DNA of 64,000 nt, from NCBI RefSeq assembly GCF_027942865.1, contig NC_134522.1, positions 6,988,849-7,052,848 on the forward strand, in the 5' to 3' direction. Shown here in pieces: positions 12,401 to 27,400 of this stretch. Every line of letters starts with the position of its first letter. Positions within the stretch are counted from its first letter, which is position 1. A program made the translations under genes and the position numbers. The notes below the pieces were generated by a model. The model saw only the letters and a list, made by a program, of their open reading frames with translations, did not search any database and was not told the origin of the DNA. The stretch comes from Odontesthes bonariensis. Its lineage: Eukaryota; Chordata; Actinopteri; Atheriniformes; Atherinopsidae.

Positions 12401-15400
12401 AGACGAGAGACGTTTGCTTCATACAGGCCACATTTACACATAGCTGGGTATTTAGAGAAACGAATATTTCCCCCCCTCCGTTTTCAATAATAACACCGTG
12501 CACACAACATCGTTTTCAAAAAACTTGTCATTTACATCAACCCGCATAAATACACCGTCAAGCGCCATAATAACTATGCCAAACCTATTGGCGGCAGTGT
12601 AGGGAAAGGAATAAAGCCATGCAAGCCAATCAAAATCCTCAGAATCGAGGACTTTGCTCATGTGAAGGAGGAGATAACGCGAGCAAATATCACAACAAAA
12701 CTGAAGGCAATAAGAGGGAAATATAGACAGTCAGTGGATACTGCTGGACGCAGGAGCGGCCACGGAAGAGTGGTGCTCCTCTATTTTGAACTGTGCGAGC
12801 AGGTTTGGGGTGGCAAATGCAATAAGGCCAGAATCGTTTGCACAGAACTTTAACATCATCCATGATAATCCTGATCAGTAGCCAAACAAACTGTAAACAT
12901 AAGGCGCTCGTATGACGTTAAGCATTTTCTGGCGCATAATGTGATGTTTAAGAACCTAAAACGCCGTTTCTCCCAGTTGACACGGCAACACATAACCGGC
13001 GTTATCAGAAATCTACACTTTGGCCGGAGGTTTTTAGAATTAATCGTTTTCTGTGATAAAAACGGGGTTTTGGTGTAAATGAGAGGCCAAACCGCAGGAA
13101 AATATCTGCGTCTTCCCATCGTGTAAACGGGGCCTCAGTCCGGACGTCCAACTTATTCTTCCACATTTCTGTGGGCAACACTAATGCCTTTTTTTTCCTT
13201 CTTTTTTAGTTATACTTAGCTTTAAAATCCAGTTTTTGTTTATAGAATTTAATTTGAAAAGGGACCAAGCACAATATTAAACATAAATGAGTTAGCTTTA
13301 AGCTAATTAACATCTGCAACGTGCACGAAAGCAACTGTACCTGATAGCTTTAAACAGTTTTCTAACGTGTGACTTGAAAGTTGAGATTTGAGTCGAGCAT
13401 TACACCAACATCTCTAACTATTTCTGTCCGACAGGTTGGTGCACCTTTTGTTTAGTTAAGGTTAAGGTCTAATTACCGCATGGCGTTTGAGGGGCAGTAC
13501 CAGTGCCATTACTGGTGCCGTGCTGGCTCGACTCAAAATTAAGGTAGCAGTACTGCAGCAGGCAGGGCATGTTGCAGAAGTTACGGACCGAACCCAAACA
13601 CTGCAGCTTCTCAGTCATGTAGCCCTGCTTCCTACAGCCGTCACACCGACCCATCTGCACAGAAACGGATGGAAAACAGAGCAGAAGTCAGACAGCAGAC
13701 ACTTTGTTTGTGTGATCCAAAGCAGAGCGCGGCGGGATGTTCGTCCTCTCACCCCGTAGTAGAGAACCGTGTACTGGGACATGCAGTGAGGCCTGCAGAA
13801 CTCCTCAATCTTGCCTCCGTAGTGGCTGCAAAGCATCTTCTGAACAATGCCCGAGCAATAGGTGCAGGGAAGCCAGCAGTGGTCCTTGTTACGCGAAGTC
13901 ACGTCATGTTTGAAGAGCATCTTACAGTCTGCAACACAGGGAGGGCGGATATGCTCATCAGTATTCGTTTCAGACCCGTCATAGTTGATAAGTTGTGTCA
14001 TGACTGACTGACCTTTCAACCTTTCCACTTCAGACCCGAGCTCTTGTTTTAATTTAATTTTTTTTTTTGGAACCTCATAAGTATAAAAACTAAGCATCAT
14101 CTTTTGACATGACGTAGTTTTTAGAGAAAAATTATGTAAACTTAAGTGGACTCTCGTTTTGTCACCGTTATCACCAGATTGAAAAACTTTTTTTCAGTCC
14201 TGGACGGGGCAGTTTTCTTACCCGACTTGTTTTGCATGAATTCACAACACATACAAACATATTTTTGAACATGTTCTGAATGTCACAGTTCCAAAAAACA
14301 ACATGAAATCGCAACATTTTTGTCCCTTTTGGACAGTCACAGCTACATAATCTGAAATGCTGCAAACAGCTGCAAGAAGACCTCATATGCCTGTAACAAA
14401 ATATAAAACATTCAAAGCATTTTGCATTGGTCATGTAGGCCCTTTTCCTTTAGGATCATGTATACACCTATGTGTGAAAAGATCTAACAGTTGTCATACC
14501 TTCAAATACATGGTGATAGAAGTTACAAAACCTATGTCTCTATTATAGCTCCATGAGTACCAAATCTGTCCTGTTATGAATCTCATCCTGATATTATCAT
14601 TATATTTCCTATTATTATCTTTATAATTGCCAAACAGTTTGTTTACATATGCATTATGGGCCTGCTGCTGTATGACTGGTGCTAATCTCTGTTTTCAACA
14701 TCGTCACCCTATTAAAATAATGGCCTACATCCTTTTTTCAAGTTTTTGGGGGAAAAAAAAAAAACACAAAAAACTTTACCAAACGGAGAGCATATAATAT
14801 TCATTAATCATTTCCATCAAAAAGGCCTTGACAGTGGATGACTGTTGACATACATAGAACGTTGTGTGTCAATTATGCAACGTATAAGAATAAAGTGACT
14901 TAGGCAACTTTAAATCTGGCTTAAACTGCCCTTTCATTCCATATTACAAACTCAAAACTTGTCAGGTAAATCAAATTGGTCACTTTCCTCACTTCAGGTC
15001 TTCTTTGCTGGGTCTTTTTTTTTTTTTTTTTTTAAACCTATTCTATTTTTGATTTGCCCAACTATGTGGCAAATTATTAAGGCGATTTTACCAGAGGTGG
15101 CCAGCATTATTAAGAGATGATTTAGGCCAAAAAGTCATTTTCTTCAAAAAATGACTTCGGCCATTATTTTTAATAGGGTGACGTAGGGCTGTCGCGATAA
15201 CTGCAAAATGCAATGACCGCGGTGCTGAGAGGACCTCCGCGGTGCGTGTCCAGGCCACCGCCACCACCGCCCACCGCACGCAAGCTTGCACGCGCAGAAC
15301 AACTCGAGAAACTGAACGAGTTTTTAAGACTGCACAGTAGATACAAAGCGACTGACAGAACTGATACTTTTTAAAGCCAGCACAGTAATAATGATAAATT

Positions 15401-18400
15401 GCATATTCCCCTCAAGGCAGGAGAAACACATTAACACAGCGAGGTGCCGCGTTTCTGTCGTCATCTTTGCATATAGGCACCGCACACGCACACACGTCTG
15501 CATGCTACTCGTTGTGGTCTCATTCTCCCTCAGCAGCTGATATTACAAGAATATGCCTACTCAGTGTCGTAGCAATAGAAGTTAAAATAAAATGCAGTGG
15601 CCTACCTTTATCTCGGCTTTACTCCTCTGCCTATAGTCCGGAAACTTTATGGCTTTGAATCTTCCCTTATTATCCATGTTTAATGTTGTAAATGCGACCG
15701 TCTAATATCAACAATAAACTAGCTTCCACAGAACCACAGCTTGGTGTGCACATTTGCTGTTGGGAAATACCTGATCATTTCAACAAAACTGTGTAGGTGA
15801 AACTATTAAAAAAAAAAAAAAAAAGTTTAAAAAATGTGCCGGGGTTGGTTGGTCGGCGGCAGTCTGTTAAAAAAAAACTGTATCCCGGACACGTGAGCTC
15901 AACTGCTGCCCTGATCTGCTTCGTTTTTCTCCGTCATTCCTAAACGAAACGTGCCCAGGTCTGCAACAATGTTGATATTTGCCATGTGGCACTGGCAACA
16001 ATGTTGCAGAACTGGGGTATGCGCTGCTTGATCTCCGCTATGTTGGTCTGTGAGCGAGTAAATGACAGGCAAAGCAAAGCGAAATGTCAGAATCGCTGGG
16101 AAAAAAGCCGGATTATGCGCTCGATTTTCATCTAACATTGCCTGTCGTGGAAAGTAGCCTAATGAACAAAAATGCGATATCACCGCATACCGCACTGTTT
16201 AGCGGCTATGAGTCACCGCGGTGGGAATTCCCTCACCGCGACAGCCCTAGGGTGACGACATGTTTTTTCAGTGCAGCTGCAATCCCAACAATAACAATGC
16301 TTAGCTGTTTAATTAATCTGATTAAAATGTCTTTGTCGCACTGATCTGTGTTGAGGAGAAGGGAAAGATGCTTATTTTGAACTCACTTTCACCGCAGAAT
16401 GACAGGTCCTGTTGGTTGTAGCTGATGGTGTCCAAAAGCACCTTCTCCTGTTTACAGTACTCGCAGAACCCAAGAATGTTCTTCTGCGTTTTATACAGTT
16501 CAGAACACGTCTTACTGCAGAACATAGATATCCGGCCCTGAGGACAGGAAACAAATCGTATATCAGTGCGATCTTTGTCATAGAATTAAAGAGGTTGGGT
16601 ATGTGAGCCGTTTTTTTCTTACTTGCTGACTGAAAAGCAGCGGCTTGGTGCCGAACTGTCTGCTGCACTGACAGCAGGTCAGTTTGGGAGCGTCACCGGA
16701 CCCGTCTGCTGGTTTCAGCGGCTGATCTGGGGGCGATCTGGACTGGGCTTGTCCCGACACGACTGGGGAGGACACGGCCGAGTAAGGAGGCACTAGTGGG
16801 GGCACTGAGGTATGACTGGGATGATGGCCTGGGTACGAGACTGAAGATGGGCAATCCTGAGGAATGGGAGGGACCGAGCTGGCTCCGGCTGAGGGTCCCG
16901 GCTTTGGAGCATCTCTGACGGAGGGGTCCCTGAGAAACGAGGTTCCATTGGTCAGCTCTGACTGAGATGTGTAACCAGACTTCTGCAAAACAACGACGGA
17001 AAAAAGTCAAATCTGCCCAGAAGAATGTAGAAAGTATCTGTTGATGGATTTATAAAATACTACTAATGCTTTACCCTGTATGTGGTCACACAGGCGTGGG
17101 AGCAGAAGTTTCTGATGGTGCCATCCACCATGGCCAAATGATACTGAGGAACGGCTGAAACTTTGCACAGGGAGCATGGGAACGGAGTACCTATAAAAAC
17201 AGCAGCATTAAAAACAAATCAAGACTAGGCCTGTCACGATAACAAATTTTGCTGGACAATAAATTGTCTAATAATATAATAATATTGTCGTTCTGACATA
17301 ATTTTCATCTTATACAATGATAATGGTATAATAATGCAGGTACACCTTTTCAAAGAGAAATAAACTTTTATTTTTAAAGAATATTTAACACTAGAACACA
17401 ATAAATGAACAAACAACCAAAAACAATAAATAAAATGGACTACAGTCTGTCAAATGTTTGCAGCATTCGTTGAAATGATGGCTTTTCGACGATGCTAAAG
17501 GGCAGCATCTCTTTAGCAATGAAGCGAACTGCACTGTCTGTGAGTGTAATCCATTTCGCACCGTCCTGTTTGTACTTCGTTTGCCGACTGAACGCCCCAG
17601 TGACTGTGCTCTGTCAGGAAGAGGAAGACGGCCCACTTGTTGTGTTTTTTTTGGAAAACTGCAGCGGATGATTGTGTTTTAGATGCATGTTTGTTGTGTT
17701 GCCGCTTTTAATTGCAACTGTTTTCCAACAAATGCGACACACCGACTCGCACACGTTCAGTGGTTCACCACGGGTTTAAATCCGAAATGCTCCCACACTC
17801 CAGCTGTCGCATTTGGCTTAGAAACCAATTCCATCTTTTTTGTCTTTATTAGGCGTAGCGTACTCGAACTCGCAACTAGCTTTCTCTCTGCCTGGTGCCT
17901 ACCGGTATATCTCTCACGCGGCTCTTTAGTGACTGACATGAGGGTTCACTCATCGTTACTCTTAAGGACCCGAGAGGGAGCGAGAGAGACGAGGGAAACA
18001 AACAAGCATGCAAATGGCATTTATCGTGGCCAGAAAAATTATTGAGATAATTTTAATTATCATGCGATTAATTGATTTATTGAATATCGCGACAGGCCTA
18101 ATCAAGACCATGGTTGTCATATTAAGCCTGAAGTTTTAGCCTGTTGACCAAAGCCAACTTAAACGTCCTGGGTCTGTTGCATTTCCACTTAGCTCCAAGA
18201 TTCATCATAAATTATGTAAATTAAGTCAGCTGAAGTGTGTTGCTCCCACCCAACAGAGCAGCCTGCGCTTAACTGGACAGTAAAACCAGGAAGTCTGCTG
18301 TATCAACTCAAAATCAGTCCATGTGACACTTTTATGGGATTTGAGGTGTTTTTTTAAATTTATTTGTGTCTTAGAGCATAAGCTCCTTGAAACGATAAAA

Positions 18401-21400
18401 GATGAGTTATTCACATCTTATTACAACAGCTGCCGCTTCAGTTGTCCTCCATGGAAACGGCTCATTAATGTGCTGATCAGACCTCCAAACAAGGAAGTCA
18501 CAGCTTCAGCTGCATTACCTCAAAAGCTTAAAGAAAAACCTCTTTTAGTGCTCTGATTTAACTGCTTCCTTCTCACAATCTGAGAACCGACTTAAATAAA
18601 TTGGCTGATTGTGAATGTTGTGTTTAGAAACAGTTGAATTGTACAATTTAAAGTTATGAAGTTATTGTTCATATTCGATCTGAGGGGTAACTAGACTTCT
18701 TCTTCTTGGTTCTTAAAGATATTTCACCTCCCAGCTGGAAATACTCAACAGGGATCAAAGCAGCCTCCAAAGTACCCACTCCCTGTAAGATCTGGGTTCC
18801 TGTGGTGGAAATGCAGCTCTAGTGTGCGTTTCTGTGGCGTGTTGTACCTGTGAGATTATGCTGTGGTGGTCGACTCTGCTCCACACAAGCAGATGAACAG
18901 TAAAGCTGAATTTTGCCCTTTTGGTCTCGTTCCATGATGGTTGAGGATACTATCGCTATCTTGCGACAGTTAGCACACTCTGTCGTCTTTCTGCAGGTCT
19001 GCAAAAAAACCAGTTTCAGCTCCGTAAATATGAGGACACGCGCGAGTATAAAACATCTCTGTTTGTTACGTACCTGTTTGTAGGTGGCAATGCAGGTGGA
19101 ACTACAGAAGTTGAGCGGAGATCTGTCAATTGTGAGAGTCTGACAGGAACCTGAGTTGCTATTACAGTAGAGTCCACAACCGTCGCAGCAGTTCATGGCG
19201 AGCTGACGCAGCTTACGCCAGGTTACAAAACAGGCATCGCTACAGAGTCTGTGCAGGCGGCCTTGATGGGTGACCTCATGCTCGATCTGCTGTAGAAATC
19301 AGTCAGAAACAACAACAAGAGAGACATAAGATCAAAGGGAAGAGGTGAAGAGAATCTCACGTGTTCATCTGACATTTACACACCTTCTAACCTTTAAGAC
19401 AGTCTCAGAGTTCACCTTTCAGGCCAAAAACATGCTCAACTTATGAGAAAACAGCATATTTTTGATAGCTGGCTCATTCATCAATGTCAGAAATCTAAAA
19501 TTCACACGTATTCATGCGTAGCTTAAATATAAACCACATACGAAAGCAAAAGAAAATGTTTAATTAAATCTAGACTGCGAGGATGAGTTTGACTCATAAA
19601 GTAGCTTCATGCAAAGATGCAGTAAAAGCCAAATGGATATTTTCTTATGATATTCATCTTTTAATATGACTTATTGTAGTCATAACAGTTTATTTACCAA
19701 ATAGTTGTATAATTTCCTGGGATACGACTGCCTGGTAGCTTAAAAACATCATCTTACTCCAATACAAAAATGTTCCAGTAGAAGTTAAACAGCGTTTTCA
19801 CCACAAACCTCCATAAATTAACCGAGTGCATGAAATCTACCGTAGGTTTGGATCGCATTCTCAAACAGAGAGTTATATTATTCAGAACTTTTTTAAGGCG
19901 GTGGAGGACACTGATAAACATCCATCCAACCATTTTCCCTCCACTTATGGGGTCATAGAGGCAACAGGTCCAGGAAGGAAACCCAGACATGCCTCCTCCA
20001 AGTTGGACGTGACTGTAAAACCTCTAAAAGGAGGCGACCAGGAGGCATCTTAACAAGAACTCATTTCAGCCACAACCTAATTTTTTGATCTGAGACCAAG
20101 ATACAACAACTCTTGAAATGAGCCACTGCTTCTCCCATTGATTAGAACTGAGCGGGGCAAATTTTGAGCACCAAGAACCACAAGATAAATAAAAAGATCC
20201 ACAAATGTAAAGAACCTTTTACTGATATCCAGGTTAATTATGCGTTTCCCATTCACACAAACAGTCACACAACGCTTTGTATCCAACCAAATTACACACT
20301 CAATCACAGCAGGGACGCCTCGCTGTCAGACTGCAATAATCACCATTATAAATACTCTGAAAATCCACGTTTAAACATCTGCAACGTAACATAAACTGAC
20401 CCAAAACACAGAGTCATAGTTCTGTTTCGCCTCGTGATATTTTTGTTTGTTCATGTCGGTTTAGAAGAGCCATTTCAGTTGCACCTAGGTGGAAAAAGTC
20501 AGGTCTACCTGTGCTAAAAGTCGAGCTCTGCTGTCTTGACGTTCCTTTACCTTGTTGGTGACTTTGCAGACACTACAAACGGGTTTATCGGGCAGACGCT
20601 CCACCTGCTTCTCGGGCGGTTTCTCGGGCTTCCTCTCCAATTGTTTATCAGTCCAATGCTCTGGAATCTTATCAACCTGTTTCCTCTTGTGTCTGAAGAC
20701 GGACAGACAGAACTGACCACAAAAGTGCATGATGGTGTTGTCGCTTGCTGGGATCGTTATCATGTCCCGGGGCTGAATGATCTCCCTGAAAAGAGAGCAA
20801 TGTGAGCAATAACTGACAGTGCAGGCTGATGAAGTGCTGAGCCACATGCGTTGCAGATTTAATTTTTAATAAAAGGCCACTCTGAGTTCTGTGGGCTTGA
20901 GTCTTGAGTAAGAAAAACCTTTGTCTTATCTAAGTTTTTCCCCCCTCTGCCAAAGAGATCATGTGAGAGCCAGCTCATCGACGTTTTGTATCAGCAGCTT
21001 CGTTTGGTTTATTTTCCCAGCCTTATAGCCAATAACAATTTAGTAAAATGCAACTAATATTCGCAATGCCAACTAGTTTTCCTTTCTAATTTGTAGCTCA
21101 AGCTGTACCGACCAATCATATTTGAGTGGTCTTTGATATCCAGGGTGTGGGACAGGAAGTCTTAGCCCTGTGTTTTGCCATCTGGATACCCGCTTGCTAC
21201 AAAAAAAAAAAAACCTCTCCAAAACATTTGCATCCACAGAGCCAGAATGCCATCAGTGACAAACTTGCTAACCAGCTGCGAGGCGATAAACATGCAGGGA
21301 AAAGTAAAAGCTCTCGTGTCTGTGTGGCCGCCGTATAAAGAGAAGAAGCACCTGTTGCACTGGAAACAGGCTCGGTTCTTGCTGGCTGGAGGAAGGTGGC

Positions 21401-24400
21401 CCGTCAGACAGACTGTGGAGCAGAAAAGCTGCGTTGACCCTTTTCTCTGGAACGCCGTTTGACCTTTCAACAGAACCTGGGAAAAAAAAATTGATTAAAA
21501 TGTGAAAAACATCACCGCCACAAGTCTGAACCTACATATACAGAGCCCTCCATAATGGTCCCAATCTGCTCCTCAGAGTAATTCTACATCAAACAATTCA
21601 GATGTGATTAAAGTCACATTCCAGACTTTAATTCAAAGTCATTTTCATACATTTTAATACACAGTCCCCCTCTTTTAGGGCACCATAATCGTTGTGGTTA
21701 CTCAGGTGTTCTGGACAGATGAGACCAAGATGAACCTGCATCAGAGGGATGGCAAGAAGAAAGTGTGGAGTGCCCATAGCAACTCCTCTGTTAAACACAG
21801 CGGTGGGGGTGTTATGGTGTTGGGCATGTAAGACTGCCACAGGCACTCAGCACACTTATCTCCATTGATGGCAGCTGCACAATGAATTCTGAGCTGGACA
21901 GAAACATCTGATCGGCTCCAGTTCCAGTAAATGTCTCCAAACTCATTCATTCCTGATAATGATCCCAAACATCCTGCTGAGGCAGCATCAGAGTTTCTCA
22001 GAGATGAAACATGGCTGAGCCAGTCACCTGATTTAAATCCACCTGAGCGTGCCTTCAATGTGCTGAAGAAGAAACCTAAAGGGACTGCAGTAGAGGCTCG
22101 GAGAGCATCACCAGAGAAGATACTCAGCACATGGTGATGTCATCAGTCACCGACTTCTAGCAGTCCATGGCTGTGTCAGAAACCGCATACTTCTCCTACT
22201 ACTCCCACTACTCATACTAACTTTTTGAGTTAGTATGCGAGTTAGTATGTTTGAGCGAGAAGTTCCCGGATGCATACTAGATTCTCCAAAATGTTGGGTA
22301 TGCATCATGAGGTTACTACTCCTACTCAAACTACCCAAAATGCAACGTAACGTGACGTCGCCGATCGTCAATACGGCAGTTTCAAGCTAGCTACAACGAG
22401 GGTAGGTTCACTTCCTGTTTTCAAAACAAAAGCACCAATTGTATCGTAATGGCTTTCCCTATGACAAAAGGCAACAGGTATTTTATTTTGTGAAAATAAG
22501 TGGAAGTGCGTTGCTCACTGCGGCTAGCTTTAGTAGCGCCGAATTCGTGGGAACAAAATTGTAAATAGCCGGTATTTTGTCAGATTTTCAACACGTTGGG
22601 GATCTAAACGACTACTTTCTCGCCTGAAAATGTTTCAAATGTTGCTAAAGTTTACAGAGTTTAGAGCTTAAGGGAAATCAGCTTCAGGCCGGCTGATTTC
22701 GGCAGGAGCGAAATGCATTGTGGGTAAACGCTCTGCATACTGTTGGATCGATCAGTATGCAGTATGGAAGTATGCAGTTTGCAAGTATGTAGTATGCGGT
22801 TTCGAACACAGCCATTGTGTGTAAAGGATAAGCAACAAAGTAGTAAACATGGCCGCTTTAACGTACCCACCATCACTCATTCACATTATGAAGGGCGCTG
22901 TATTTCTGTTGTTTATCAGTAGATTCATCAGGTTTTACATTATAATTCAACTGTTACACGGTACCTTAGAGCAGCCGCTGCAGCGGACGCTACCAGGAAC
23001 AGCGGGCTGCGGTGGGCGTGGCAGCACTGGCGCCAGAGTGGCGAGCGAAGGTGGGATTGGAGCTGGCGGTCTTATCGTGAGGGGAGCCATGGCCTGCAGG
23101 ACAGCTCCTCTGCCAGGGATAAAAATGGCTGTCGGAGTCGGGGCTGGGACAGCTGGTGGCACTTGAGTGGATAAGAAAAGACAAATGACCTTGAATAAGT
23201 TTGATTATCAATTCTGTACACTTACATATAAAAATGGAGTAATTTATTCCAGAGAAGGAAGAAATAATTCAAACTTTCAGAGGATTTCTGCTCTGGAAGT
23301 GCAAGTAAGTAAAAACTAAAAGATTATTCTGTGATGGTCTTAGTGATTTTAGGTATCAAACTTCAATTTAGAAACCATTTTTGATTAAATAGAAACAATA
23401 GCGGGCAACTTTTGCACACAAACAAGCGGATCCGTCCCAATTACACCAGTATACATGTGGAACTGGACAAATAAATCAACTCACAGGAAGGGGAGGTGAA
23501 GGTGTTCCCTCCTCCCACAGAGTAGACGGAGCTGATCCTTAGCTCTTCCTGAAACAATCAAACACACAGAAAACCACATGGTCAACTTTGTGTTTCCTTC
23601 GATGTATATTGGAACACAGAGTGGGCTGTCAGCAGGTTTTCTTCAGACCTCCTGTTGCTCCAGCTCCTCTTTGATTTGCCTGATGGAGCTCTGAGGAAGC
23701 AGAGCAGCATCATAACCTTCATCAATAGGCTCGTCTTTGATATTGATGGTTGGAGGCGTCGGGGGATTACTGTCCTTCACTGGAGCGGCCTCAGACGTCT
23801 GAAATAAAGAGTCTTCATAAACACCTGGAGAGGATTCATAAAGGCAGCTCATCTCCAGTCCATCTAGATCCTCACCTCTTCCTGTTGGCTGTCTTCGGTC
23901 TCCTCCGTCTGGTTTAGGACGCCATCATCTGACGATAAGACAAAGAGAAAGAAAAGTTCTTAAGTCCACAGCTTGAACAAAGAAGGGGGAGGGTGGTGGA
24001 GACTGAGTCGATAAGACATCGAGACTCATGGAGACAAGAGTAGCTGCTCAGTGGAGGAGGTAAGGAGTGTCGATTCTGGGCAGATCACACCAAACTGTGA
24101 CAACAACTCTATTCAGACCAGGTAAAATCCATCCTGGAGGATCTGATCACTAGTGTGAGATTCACTCACAGACATTTCAAAAAGCTCAGTTCTGTGGGCC
24201 AACACACGTGATACGAGGGAAGTAAAGGTCTCAGAGATCATCAGCCCACCTCTGACGCACATTTAAGCTTCTAACGGCTGTTTTCTGCTCAAACGTACCG
24301 TGTATAAGTGGCTGCACATGCAACATACCTTTAGACTATCTATTTTGGACAATTACACTCATCCTCTGCACAGTGAATTTCAGCTTTTACCCGCTGGTTC

Positions 24401-27400
24401 CCGTTTTAAATATCCACTAGCCCGGACATTGTGTATTTATTTATTTTCAAGGTAGGTCTAGTTTTTTTTTTATACTGTGCATCTCACTTCTCCATAGCAT
24501 TTTTATCTTTAAATCTTACACTGTGCAACCCCCCCCCCCCCAAACCCAAAAAATGTATTTATTCAATATTATTCTTTTTATTCTTTTTATCTTTTACAAG
24601 TTTTATAATGTCTTATGGAAGTATGTGAGTGTATGCGTGTGTACTACTGCTGCAAAACAATTGCCCAAGTTTGGACAAAGAAAAAATAAAATAATAAAGT
24701 TACTTACTTATTAGACAGCCGAGGTTGTAATTTGATTGATCCAAACTCAGCAGGTACGATCAACCCCAACAAATATATACAAGCAACTCACCTGGGTATA
24801 AATACTTGTGGCCACAGGCGCCAATAGCCAACTGTGCAACAAGACAACATCCATGGCCCTCTTATGCCATGTATGCACCCAAGCTGGCTGTAAATGAGCT
24901 TGTTCAGAACAGAACCGAGAGTTTAGAGCCGGGCTTAAAGCCACTGCCCTCACCGTCTTTGTAAAAATTCCCATCATAGACAAGCAGGAGGTTTACTGTG
25001 AATAATTCATCGTGTGAGCTGGATAAGCTACCACCCATATCAAGTGACTCCATCATAAAACATGTTTAATAGTCTAGTTATAGCCTGAAAAATGTGTTAA
25101 ATCTGTTCCAGCATCAGGAAAACTCTCTTGGCTCCTCACATTAGGCGTCAATGACAAGCCAAGAACACTGGCTTTGTTCTGAAATCACAGTATAATCCAG
25201 AATAATTAGAAGCAAACCGGCTTTATAAGTGAGAAAATATAAAATGGCATTAGTCAATGGATTACCAGGAGCCTTTATAGATGAGGTTTGTTACATATGC
25301 ATCCACTTATACTCATTTCAAAACACTGTTGAAAACCTGAAAATTTCCTTCTGCTGGCTTTTATTCCTAGTTTAGCAGGATACAATGGCTTTTATCATGC
25401 AAGCAGTTTAATTTACCCTCGATTTAATTTGATTTTATCTTATGTTTATTGTCTGATCAAACTGTATCTATGATGCACTTTTGTCGACTGAGCTCGTATT
25501 TCTATAGAAATTGCCTTTTAATTGATTTATACCAAAAAATATGTGCAAACAATGAATCTAAAGGCGTTTTTCAAAATCCCACTAAATGTAAAATCCCTTT
25601 TAATGCAGAACAGTATGTTCTCCCTTTCAGCTTCTGCCTCCATCAGTAAAGAGGCTCTCAGGGCTTTTAGCTGCTGATGAACGGAGCCAAAGATGCACAC
25701 CGTATCCAAGTAGCGATGATGACTGACCACAGATGCTTAAAGAGGCTCTCCGCCCACAAACAAAAGGACAGTTCAGAGAAAACTGGTCGAAATCAAAGCA
25801 GAAACAGCTGAAACACGCTGGTTTTTAAGTCTAGTTTGGTTTAAACTTTGCCAAACACCGAATCCTGCATTTCCCCATAATGCAACACAATCCTGTCTTT
25901 TGTAAACTCTCCTTCCCGGTATGTGCTGTAGCTTTTTCTTTAAACATAGGACCTGTATGACACTAAATTAATTGGTTTGTCCGGGCTCCATGAAGGGTTT
26001 TTACCTCTGCTGTTGTCCGGTGTGTTGTCCCGGGAGGAGTGGGAGGTGTTGGCAGACTCGCCGCTCCCCTCCCTCTCTTGCTCCTCCTCTTCCTCATCTT
26101 CCTCTCCAGGCTTAGGAGCGAACGCATCGCCTTGGGATGCGCCGCCCTGCTGTCTAAGTTGGCTTCTTTTTGCATTGGCCTTACCCACGTCAACATCCTC
26201 CAGAGAGCCCATTGGCAGGGCAAAGTGCCAGTCTTCGTCCTCCTCCTCTGGTCCATACAGAGGAAGGCCATCCAGTGCATCGTCAAACGCTGCACCCCCA
26301 CTTCCTCCACCTCCTCCTTCTCTGGTTCCCATGTTAAATAAGGAGCGCTGTTTAGGGGACGAGGACGTAAGGCGAGGAAAGCTCGACTCCCCCACAGCCT
26401 CATCCACCTTTTCCTCTGGTCTGCTGCAGTTACTATCTTCTTTTACCGGCTGGTTTTCTCCTTGTCCGGACGTTTCATCTAGACCCTTTGCGTCGTTCTG
26501 ACCGCCACTCTTGGAAGAAGAGACGGAGCCCCTGGAGGAGTCGGCAAAGTCTCCCAGCCCCATCACTTCATCGAACACTCTGGACATGCGCTCCTCGTGC
26601 TGTATAAAAGACAAAAAAAAAAAAAAAACGCGTTTCAAGGGACAAACGTGTCGCAGAGGATCCACTTTACACAAGCTGACAAACTTCAATGCTTCTAACT
26701 TTAAAAAATATCCTTTTCTACAAGTTTAGACAGAAAAACATTCCTCACATTGAAGGTTTTAACCTTTTTTTTAAGAGATAAAATGTAGCAAATGTAGAAC
26801 AAAACAACAGAAAGCTGAAAATCATTGTGTACAATGTGTTGCGCTACACGTCAGACCGCACTCATCCAAAAACTTTGAGAAATAAATGTCCCATTCATGC
26901 ACCACTTCACAGCATATACACAAAGAAAACTAGAAATGCACTCAGAGTGCAGACCTCCGCCAAGGAAGCTCAGTATGTTTTCAGACATTAAGGATATTTG
27001 TGTCATGATGTGGTGTCATCCATGCAGATTTATACATACCATAGGTGTGTTCAGAGAATTGAACCATAGTGTTAACTAGAGGTGCACCGAAATGAAAATT
27101 TGTGGCCGAAACCGAAAAATAATTAATCACTTGGCCGAATACCGAAACAGAAACCGAATATTACAGTTCAGTCAAGTTATCAAGTTAGATTTTTCACCAT
27201 TTTTAAATATTACTTAAATCTACGCCTTACAATAAATGTTTAGACATGTTTTTCAAAGAAAATAAATGTTTATTTGAAATCTTCAAAAGTTATTACTAAT
27301 AACTATAACTAATAACTAGAGATAAGTTTCATTAATTCCCATTTTCAATTCATTCTGGGTTTTTTTTCATTCATTTCATACAACAACAAAAAATACAAAA

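Noticed and set aside
25977-26501. 174-residue plus-strand open frame
   Set aside because: Antisense to zmym4 exon 2, whose frame, splice sites and N-terminal similarity are convincing.
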